Below, in pieces: positions 24,501-34,172 of a DNA stretch of 41,076 nucleotides. The notes below the pieces were generated by a model. It was given only the letters and a program-made list of their open reading frames with translations. It had not been told where the DNA came from and ran no database searches. The stretch is from Mnemiopsis leidyi (taxonomy: Eukaryota; Ctenophora; Tentaculata; Lobata; Bolinopsidae). The stretch is from positions 17,473 to 58,548 of the forward strand of contig JH152706.1 in NCBI GenBank assembly GCA_000226015.1, read 5' to 3'. Within the stretch, counting starts at the first letter, position 1; every line of letters begins with the position of its first letter. A program made the translations under genes and the position numbers.

Positions 24501-27087
24501 AACTCATTGCAATATTCCTCATCAGAACAATCTTGTGCATCACAGAATCCATCACATGATTCCACAATATCAGCATTCCCGACTGTGGCACAGTAGTCTT
24601 CTAAATTTACATCACAAGAAGAAAATGCCTGAAGTTTTTTTGCACTTGAAATATTTCTAATTTCGCAAAACCAGCCTGGTTCAATAATATCCAGCCATTT
24701 CGTTCCTCTTGAACTAGAATCCGCTGTTTTGCATATTGCGGCACGGCAATGAACGTCCGTATCATCAATATGGTCTTGAAACAATCTTAATGATCCAAGT
24801 TCACTGTAATAGTATATAAGCGTAGCTTGAATGATATGACACTTCTGATAAGATAAATCGGCGTCGTCAGGACAGGTTTTTGAGATAAAAAGTCTTGCAA
24901 ATTGTTTTTGGCTTAAAGAAACTGCATGATTAAATGAGGTATCCAACATGGAGATTTGAACAAAAGTGTAATAGACATTTGACTGTACACATTTAAATAC
25001 TTCCAAGTATGGTTTCATGTTGACTGCACACGAAATGTAAACGATACCCCAATCCCAACTTTCCTTACACTGATCTGCAATTAGGAAATGCGTCTTAGTT
25101 AGGGTTATCAAATATCGAAATGCTGTTATAGAAACATTGTTGGGCTAATGTTATTTGGGAACACCGTATAACTGCAGATGGTCCAATCTATGGCAGTAGC
25201 TATGAACAAACTGTTAAAAACAGCTAAATTTGCCACATGATGCTATCATTGATAGATTCGATATTTACCTGGTCTCGGTTTGCAGGCAAGTATTATGACT
25301 GGGTGAAAGATAGATTTGGTAAAACTTTTGCCAAAAGTTTGGGGTGGAGCTGTGGAAATGAAATTAATAACGTTGTAACTGTAAGAGCAATCATCAAAAT
25401 TCGTAGCTGTGTTTCCGCAGTGTATGTCTGATATGTTAAGTCGCTTGAATCGAGATAACCACAGAGAGTTCAATCCAGTTCCTCCATAAAACCACTCGAT
25501 GACGGTTACATCCATAAGATTGACCCAATCCACGGCATAAGACAAGCCAATCTGACGACAGATCAGATCCGCAACTTTGTCTGTAAACCCATCAGAGATA
25601 ACAAGGCCCACCTGTGAAATTTTAAGTTGACTATTAGGGTGTCGGCAACCACCCCAGAAAAGACCCCCCCCCCCCCCCCATTGGTTGGTGGTATACAACC
25701 CGCTTCCTTCCGACTTATTTTGAATGAATTGGGACTAAAACTAAAAGTAAAACGAAAATAGGTGGAGACATAGAAATTACAGGATCTGCAGAACTCACCC
25801 ACCATCGAGTTCGATGTAATAGGCTTTGAGAAAATTTGTTTAATTTTGAAGGCCTTTAACTTTAAGGACCTAGAAAGGCCAAGAACAGTTTATAAATTGG
25901 GGGACGAAATCGGGTTCAATCTCATTAAGGTCGATTATAATATCCTTGCTGAACACTCTGCAGTATTTAGTATAAATCATGCAAAACAAAGACTCATGTT
26001 CTAAGGCTAATCAAAATTGGGCAAAAGGGTCATATAGTTTGGTGAGTGGGGCAATTGGCGCCAATGGCGCCAATGGATCCACTCAATGGAACAAATGGAT
26101 GTTCCAATGGCGCCAATGGAGATGAGGTCAGTGGTGCCAATGGTGGTCCCAATCGCCATTGGCGCCAATGGTTGTGTTCCATCGGCGACAATGGCGATCG
26201 CCATTGGCGACCATTGGCGCCATTATCATGTTTACGCGGCGTTGTCCAGGAGTACCATAAAGAGATCGCGACAAATGCCACAAAATTCTGCCACAAACAC
26301 GGCGAATCCAGGAAATAACTCCAATTGTGAGCAATGATTTTTCATGAAATTTTCAAAAAGCTTATATCTTGATAATATCTTACTGCATGCAAAAAATCAG
26401 CATAGGTTTCTGAGTTTGTTTTAGAGCTAGGCCACTTCAAACACAAGGTAAGTTTTAAAAACGGTAAAAAAAAGTGTCACCAACGGCTGTAGCTCGGCCT
26501 CTGTGTTGAAATTTTTGATTAAACTTTTACAAGAATGTCGGTCTCGACAGTATCTTGTTGCATGCAAAAAATCAGCATAGGGTTCCGAGTTAGTTTAGGA
26601 GCTAGGCATCTTGAAACACAAGGAACTGTCTTAAAACGTCAAAAAGTGAGGCAAACGGCTGTAACTCGGCCTCTGTGTTNNNNNNNNNNACGGCTGTAAC
26701 TCGGCCTCTGTGTTGTAATTTTTGATAAAACTTTCACAGAATGTCGGTCTTGATAGTGTATTGCTGCATGCAAAAAATCAGCATAAAGTTAAAGTTACAG
26801 TTGCAGCAATTAAAGGATCTTTTAGTTTTACCTTGGATTGCATGACTAAATTAACTTCATTGAACCACTACCAGTACACAAATTATGATCACTAGCTTTG
26901 AAATCAAATGCAGCACTTTCTTTTAAGTTTAACGCATCAATCTTACCATGCCGTCGGACGATTGAGCTTGCAAGAATCCGGAGGTTGTCGTGGATGGATC
27001 GTTGTATCTAGTCATAAGGCTGAAACGCATATCCGCAGAAATGCCAATAAACTCGATTAAAATCGTGGAGATCATTAGTTGAATCAT
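21576..27087 (-). CDS. Seven-transmembrane receptor with SRCR-like and LDLa ectodomain (one frame break)
   Basis: Three exons read downward: 26947-27087 (47 codons, signal peptide MIQLMISTILIEFIGISA), 25269-25611, and 21576-25074. Exons 1-2 form a scavenger-receptor-like domain (VGLVISDGFTDKVADLICRQ … DIHCGNTATNFDDC). Exon 3 holds about five LDL-receptor class A modules (for example QLCDGILDCQDGSDE, KICNLVDDCGDQSDE). A rhodopsin-class seven-helix domain starts near IISGLVFKMICWLIG. It has CWVPFF in helix 6 and NPLLYG in helix 7, while the D/E-R-Y position reads SRL. The overall plan resembles LDLa-containing LGR or GRL101-type receptors, but I see no leucine-rich repeats. Exon 3 contains a one-base frame disruption near 24455-24472 inside an LDLa module. 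The ligand is unknown. Splice phases (0, 1) match. Confidence 0.82.
25664..25679. repeat. Poly-C run (16 C) in receptor intron 1
   Basis: A run of 16 cytosines, about 50 bp upstream of exon 2 on the minus strand. Such runs are often miscounted in assemblies. Confidence 0.95.
26042..26226. repeat. Low-complexity array of ATTGGCGCCAATGG-like units
   Basis: Short units built on the palindrome ttggcgccaa occur in both orientations (caatggcgccaatgg, gccattggcgccaatgg). They lie in intron 1 of the receptor. Apparent open frames here come only from the repeat. Confidence 0.85.
26376..26785. repeat. ~160-bp tandem repeat, three copies, spanning an assembly gap
   Basis: gcatgcaaaaaatcagcata recurs at about 26385, 26561 and 26766, and acggctgta.ctcggcctctg at about 26484, 26655 and 26690. 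The third copy continues after a 10-N gap (26680-26689). It lies inside receptor intron 1 and has no coding content. Confidence 0.85.
26680..26689. other. Assembly gap (10 N)
   Basis: Ten Ns inside the ~160-bp repeat. Sequence on both sides is identical for about 25 bp, so the gap may be an artefact of a collapsed or duplicated repeat end. Confidence 1.
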
Positions 27088-27641
27088 TTTAATCAGATTC
27101 AGATCACAAAATCAGCCGGACGAGTGAGTAGTACGTCTATATACTTATATATTCTGCAATCTTTCACTTTTTGCGGTGTGCGGTGACAGTAGCCTAAAAT
27201 TTTCGATCTGGCATTAAACTTTGCGGGGTACTGCAGAACCGACAAGAACAAGAAGATAATTTCAACAAGCTATTTAAGAAGCAATGCAGGTCCAGTATGA
27301 GTAGCTCAATAGTTGACTGCCCCACGCTTGATTAAAACCGGCTCGCTTGATGAGGCCGAGTCTGGTTCTTTGTCAGTCCCTTCTGACAAAAGCAGTAATT
27401 TAAAAATCTGTAACTGTAACAGATGCTCCTCGCCCGCTCGATCAGAAAAAGCTCAATTAACTTGCTCCCCAGAGATATTACCTGATCAGATGGTCAGTCA
27501 TGATACTGATAAAGATTGACTTTTAGAATGACCCGGTTTTAATTGTTACTTCCATTTGGGAGACAGGAGTGGTCAGCTCGATGTTAATAATTGTAGTGAT
27601 ACTGATAGTGATACATTCACATTCAACATTGTACTTTTACT

Positions 27642-28219
27642 TTGTAGGTTGATAACGTACTGTCGCGGCCATCACGTTGACGAGATGATATCCGTCTAAC
27701 GTCCTCGCGAGGAGAGCAGAAAACTGCGAGCCGCGCGCGGGTCGGGTAACACCTCGACAACCATCACGCGCTCTAAGTCTAATATAAGTCTCACGCATTA
27801 ATCTGGCCTGTCAGACGTTGTTGGTTGTCTGACCTGCTGCCGCCCCGACATTTCAACATTGAAAATGGGCCGCACCGCAAGGCAAGCGAAATTGATCTAG
27901 TAGACGCTTATCGCCCGTTAACAATTACACCTTCAAGTTCACTTAGCTTAATAACTTTGAACTTCAAATCATTTCAATTTCATTCCCAATCAATTTCATG
28001 GTATCAGTTGTCTCACGTTGTAACCCTTTTCAAATAGGGCGTGGCCACGACTCCGCGTTGACAGTTGAACGTCTACTTCTAGCAAGGTATCACTATCAGA
28101 AATAAGTCAGAATGCGCATTTTATCAACGGGCGATGCGCGTCTAGAATTTCTTCGAAATTCTAGACCAGAAATGCGTGACAGCGCGTGATGGCCGCGACA
28201 GTAGGTTATCAACCTACAA
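27642..28219. mobile_element. Non-autonomous inverted-repeat element (MITE-like)
   Basis: The left end tgtaggttgataacgtactg followed by tcgcggccatcacg is the reverse complement, with one mismatch in 34, of the right end at about 28186-28219. A third copy of this terminus lies at 29019-29076. There is no transposase frame and I find no clean target-site duplication. The ends contain the near-palindrome taggttgataaccta. Confidence 0.75.
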
Positions 28220-28508
28220 GCATTTTAGAAAGTTTGCATTCTGATAGTGATACCTTGCTAGACGTTCACAGTTCAACATTCATTGTCTGACTTCGTCCGA
28301 CCCTCATTCGAAGCGAATATGGGAATAAAATGACAGGAGGGTGCGCGCTGCCGTACAAAACATTCAACGTTGAACGTTGCCTAGCCCTGTTGCGGCGAAG
28401 CTGGAAGCGCGCGGAGTCGTGGCCACGCCCTATTTGAAAAGGGTTACAACGTGAGACAACTGATACCATGAAACTGATTAGGAATGAAATGATTTAAAGT
28501 TCAAAGTT
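27953..28508. repeat. Large inverted repeat with a perfect 60-bp core
   Basis: Bases 27998-28057 (atggtatcagttgtctcacg…gactccgcg) are the exact reverse complement of 28410-28469. Weaker pairing extends outward to 27953 and 28508, and inward through 28060-28100 against 28240-28280. It overlaps the MITE-like element, so one insertion is nested in or built from the other. It could form a long hairpin. Confidence 0.85.
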
Positions 28509-28814
28509 GAACTTAAACTGTTAGTCAGTAAGTTAGTATTCATTTTTGTTTGACTTTTTTAAAATTAAATGTAAACATGAAAATGTTAATGAGCCGCAAC
28601 GTAAGGCTACTTAATTTGGGAGCAGGGAGCTCGATTTACTAAATGTTATGCATGTTACACTTACTAAATGTTACACTTTTGGTGTCACAATATCATTGCC
28701 TGGGGACCTGTCTTTTTTGGACCTGTCTTTTTCGGTTCACCTTACACTAAGTCATACTTGAACTTTAGGTCCATTAGGTGTACCTTCTATGAACTTTACC
28801 TAACAGCCTCTACA

Positions 28815-29042
28815 AGTATGAGTAGGTTATCAACCTAGACTTAGAGTTAGATTATTTCGTACATGCTGAGGCAGAATGCAGATCCCCAATATTTCGGGAT
28901 ATAACTACTTTTTTACAGTTTTGTATCGATTCTTTTTCAATTTTGGCCTTTGGAGTTGGACGGACTTCGGATGCGTTGCTGAGCCAACATAGCCTTGTTG
29001 CTAAGCCAACATAGCCCTGTAGGTTGATAACCTACTCATACT
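28815..29042. repeat. 23-bp perfect inverted repeat pair
   Basis: 28815-28837 is the exact reverse complement of 29020-29042. Both contain taggttatcaaccta or its complement, the palindromic core found in the element ends at 27642-28219. The right copy continues into sequence homologous to that element's terminal region. Confidence 0.85.
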
Positions 29043-29338
29043 GTCAGCGGCCAACACGCGCTCTGACGCATTTCGGTACGAAATTGTCTAACTGAAACTC
29101 AACTAGACAAAGTGAGACAAATTAATATTTAGTCAAAGCTTATGTCCCTGGTTGGTTGTGCTTTGTACTGATGTACGTTTTATGTTGTTCACAGTTACAC
29201 CAGATAATATAAACATGAATAACCAGAAAGTTGTGTAAGTACTTATATTGTACCTGATTTGTGATGATCATTGTGATTTATGAATATTATCATCAATATC
29301 ATTTCAATCACAACGATAATCATATTTAGAATTTACGG

Positions 29339-32300
29339 TTAAAAGAAATGTCTGGTTGAGGTTGAACTTGACCAGTAAGGAGCACTCTTCGGCGACTCTG
29401 TTTGTCTTGAAGTCAAGTCTAAACTGTCTCTGTCCCCAAGACTGCTCTCAAGGCAGCTTCTGTTATTTCTGTAGCTGTAGCTCGGCTGAAAACTGCCGTC
29501 GACATAATGATCCTGGTCTCTAGATCTGACGGTTATGTCGAAGTGTCTGTCAGATAGCCGCAGAGGAGAAAGCCCGTGTCGCTGAAACTCAGGAGGCTGA
29601 GACTGAGCCCTGGAGCCCAAATTACCACCCTCAGCTTGCGTACAACCTCTCAGGATCCTGGCTCTGCTTCTAGGAAGACTTCCTGAACGTTTGTGTTCTC
29701 CTTGATTCGTCTGAACGGGGAACACACTAGACTTGGACAAGTCTCGGTTGTAGATGGTGGACGCTAGACTTGAAGTTCCGCTCAAGACAGCAGAGTGCAG
29801 TTCTATCTGCCCTTCTCTTGGAGTTGGACACCAAGTACCTGGATGCCCACTACTGAGGTTCTTAGCCCTACTTCTTGGGAGGCTCCCTGATCTTCGATTT
29901 TCCGCCCGACCAGATACGGAAATGTCCGGTCCTCCGGAGGGAGCTCGCTCCGCCCGAATGTTAGGGGAACTCTTAAACTTGGACCGAAGTTTGTCAGTCG
30001 AGTTTTGTCGGGTGTGTTGAGGTATGTTATCGTAGTCGTGTTGGATAGTCTGACAGTCTGAAGTTGGAGAAAAGTTAGATGACAATCTCATAGAAAATAT
30101 GGTTTATTTAGCAAAATATAATCATTCAATTTACTATTGTCAAACTCATTACAAAAACTACAACAACGTATAATTTCGCCAGAATAGTACGATAGGTTTG
30201 TAATAATAAAGTCTAGTGAAATTGAACTGACTGGTTTAGACTACTTTTTGAAATATCCTATGATATGTGACCCAACGACTTATATAAATAACAAAGCAGT
30301 TCAATGAAAATTTCATAAAGATTTTAGTCCTTGCACTCAGTCTTTTTTTGCAGTCGAAAATTGACAGGCAAATTGTGCAGCACGCTTATTATATTTATAC
30401 TCAGAGTAAGTTATCATACCATCATGTCAGTTCTAAGTTCATATACCTGAATACGAAGACAAGAAACTACCTAGATTAGAAAAATACATAGCTGCCTGGG
30501 TAAATTTCAAAAAAGACGTTTAAAAAGTACACTGTCCAAAAGCCTCATCTGAAAAACTGATGGCATTCTTATAAAGTGTCATTTAAAATTTCTAAACTAA
30601 AGATCTCTGTCTGCATCCAGAATTCTGATTTAAAAGCCTCAATGCAAGCCCGATACAAGGGCAATACTTTGTTACATTCACGGCGATAATTTAAACTATA
30701 ATAAATTCAATTTTGCAACACGAAACAGAAATATTCTCAATTTTATAAATTTACGGATAAAAATTCAAAGTATCTGAGAGATCTGAATAAAAAGAGAGGT
30801 CTATGGTCTACACATCTGACAATTGTTCAGGAGTATGCCTACCTTGAAGATGTGAGATTGGATGCGGGATCATGGGCTGAAAGTGCGGTGGTCGAGGTTC
30901 GGGACGTTTGTTAAGAGACGTGCTGGAACCCGCGAAGCGAGAGTCCGGATAGTATCCGAGATCGGGTTGCTGATCTAAGTAGAAGGGAGGAGGAGGCGTA
31001 TAATGGGGACTTCCCCGACCGTACCGATACTGGACTGTTTCCATGTACCGTCTGTCTCTCGAGTCACGGTGATCGCGTGATGGGTCACGCAGGTCGCGTG
31101 ATTGGTCACGCATATCGCGTGGTTGTTCACGCGGTAGATGATCGCGTGTGTGATCCCTCACAGGGTGATCTCTTGATTGGTCCCGAACTGGGTGATCTCT
31201 GGACGGATCTCTAACGGGGTAATCTCTGGAGGTATAGTTATAGCCAGGTGGCCGGTCTCCTCTCTTTCTCTCTCCCCCACTTCCAGACGATCTATTGGAA
31301 TGTCTGGCATGTTCTGCACCCCGCGACATATTATGATCTCTTTCTCTTGGGGGTGCCCTGTGTTCGATGAAGCCCCCATTTCTTTCCGCCAATTCCTTGT
31401 CCCGGTAGAAGTCGCTGCTTTTGCTCCGCTTGTGGTCAACACTCATATCCTGGGTACTTCCCCTGCTGCCAGGCGCCCGAGGTTGTTCCCGCTCCATCCC
31501 ACGTACGTTCGCGCGAGACGGGGTGGAGAAATCACGATCATATCTGTTCCCCGAGTTTTTGCTGCTAGGTTCAGGCACGACGGGAGAGCTGCTGAATGAG
31601 GGGTCCCACTCCGGACCCGACAAACTGACGCCTTTACCCCGGTGTGCTTCCGACGGTTTCACGATATCAGCAGACCTTGTTTCATCCTTCTTTTTGTTAC
31701 CCTTCTTGGTGAAGAAATTCAGAAAAGTTTTAGACTTGGGTTTATCCTCAGATGTAACCATAACCGAGTCGTCTGCTGCTGATGTGGCAACTTTTCCATT
31801 TTGAAGGGCGTTTAGAAGACTGTCGTTTATCTTTGCAGTACCTCTGAAAAGCATTGTTTTTAAGTTTAGAATTATGCTCAATCCACAAATTCTGTAATCT
31901 ACACATTTCAGTCTTCAACGAGAAGTGTGACAAGTCATTAATATCTATATAGAGGAATTTACCTGAGTGTATCGTCATTCAATGTGTCGTAGACAGGGTC
32001 ATTATCCTTTCCAGAAAAGACGCTTTCCTGAGAAACCCCCTTTTTCAAGATGGGCGGAACTTCCTCTTTATTGGGTCGTGCAAGTGAGTCGTGAGAAGAT
32101 GCTCGTCTGAGTAGAGGGTCTGAAATAAGGGACCGTGAGTTAATTACTTGTCAATAAAGGAGGGAGATTGAACTGAAAAGTGGGACTTTCTCTATTATTG
32201 GAGTTTCTGCATTTTACGTAATATTAAAGAAAATTATCGAAAGTACGTACTGGGAGCGAAGGGCACATGATCTATCTTCTTCATACTCTTCCTAAAGATA

Positions 32301-34133
32301 CAATCCCGATTAAAAGGGTCAGCTTGCTCCCCCAAGTTCCCTACAAACACCACATCTTCATCAGACTCCAACACATCCCCAGCTTGGGGGATGCTCTGTA
32401 TGTCTTCACTGAACGCTACACCTCGCCCTCCGTCGAACTACAAAGATGTTGTAGGTGTTAGTAGAGTAACATAGAATACATAGTACTATATATTTAGTAC
32501 TATAGATTTAAGTTTAGAACTATAGATTTAGTACTTTACTAGATTACTTAGTACCTCTCAAAGACAAAAAACATCGACTACTTTAGTCTTAATATAACAT
32601 CTGTGGCGGGTTGCGATCATTACCTCGACATGGTGTTTCTTCTTGCGTCCCAAGTTTGGTGAGGAGAGGGAAAGAGCACGGTACTTGTTGGGATCGGCAG
32701 CTAGGGAGTTAGGATTAACCACCACTTGGTTGTTATCTTTGAACGAGGAGTAGGGTCTGAAGAGATTAGCGAGGTAAAGATCGTTAACTTTGTCTTTGTA
32801 CTACGTTAGATACAGATTTGTATTCCTTGTATTCTTTGTTTACAGAGATGTGCTTCGGCTTTGTGCCGCTAGCAGACTATACATTCTATGAATGTTTATT
32901 CAGCGGAGACACAAGAAAACTTACTTAGCAGTCCTTCTCTCAGCTGAGAGGTTAAGACAATCCTTCCTTGACACAACAAGAGACAGACTTGGCATCTTGC
33001 CAGCCCTCTCCAGCGCCTGCTTTAGACTCTGCATGGCCTCCTTGTTCGTCAGCCCTTTCAGAGTCTGGCCGTCTGCCGATAAGAGCTGATCGTCTGCTTT
33101 CAGTCTACCGTCCTAACAAATTCTACTGTTAGTCATTGATTAGCATGTTTAATTTCTTTTAAATATCGAAATGAGAAGTATATTTCTTTATCCCATTTCA
33201 CTCACCAAGTCAGCAGCTCCTCCCTTCAAGATGGACTTGATAAAGATTCCGTAGTCGCGTCTAGGTTCTCCTCTGATACTCATACTTTTTCCCTTGACAC
33301 TGATCCCCAAACCTACAGGTCTGCCGTCAGGAGCGACTAGTGACACGTCCAGAGACAGTCTCGTTCGAGTTGAGCTTGGTTGTAGTGGTTGGAGAGGAGG
33401 TGGGTTCCGAGACGTCGGCTTCTCGTCTGACGCCGGCAAGTCGCCGGTGTGCCGCTGCAGAGCCAGGGAAACGTTTCCAGAGAGTTCACGTATCATAGCA
33501 ACGACGGCTTGCTGAGGCATGCCAACTACACTCTTCCCGTTAACCTAGGAACACCAAGTTTGTGTAATGTAACTGGCGGTATGTATGCAATGTACAGTGT
33601 AACATAATGGAAATGGAAGGGAAACTTAATAAAGGAGAACCTTGAAATGGAAGGGAAACTAAATAAAGGAGAACCTTGAGAAGGACGTCATTAGGTTTCA
33701 TTCTGCCGTCAGCTGCCGCCGCTCCGTGTCTATGCACCGTCTTGACAAAGAGTGGGCTGTAACCAGGGCATGATTTGTACTCGCGTGTGGCTATCGTGAA
33801 CCCTAGACCCTTCACACCTGAGTAGATTAGAGATTTAGTTTTGTATCGTCTCAGTAGAAAAGAAATCTGCAACGGCAGAGTAGAATTGAAATTTAGTTTT
33901 GCAACACGTGAGTTAAATTAAGATTAATGGCTAATTTTTCTGATATTGGCTATTGCACAGAATCGAACCCACGACCTCCCGAATTCCATGACCAGACGGG
34001 AACAGGAAATGAACTAGCGAAGCTTAAACTAACGAAAGTAGCAAATAATAATTGTGCTAAATTTATCAACAATGTTGCTGTCGAAAAATTTGGAACGCTT
34101 CACGAATTTGCGTGTCATCCTTGCGCAGGGGCC

Positions 34134-34172
<39 letters not shown>

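Larger units (their letters stand above)
27088..29338. other. Intergenic, receptor to PAR-3, repeat-rich
   Basis: Besides the inverted repeats I find no gene. A 68-codon frame at 27313-27519 is probably chance. Both neighbouring genes are on the minus strand, so this holds the receptor promoter and the PAR-3 3' flank. Confidence 0.6.

Noticed and set aside
27313-27519. 68-codon frame in the intergenic repeat region
   Set aside because: No family signature and no splice partner.
33961-33990. Intact tRNA gene
   Set aside because: Only the B box and part of an anticodon-arm-like stretch are seen. T-stem pairing fails and no A box or acceptor stem is found.
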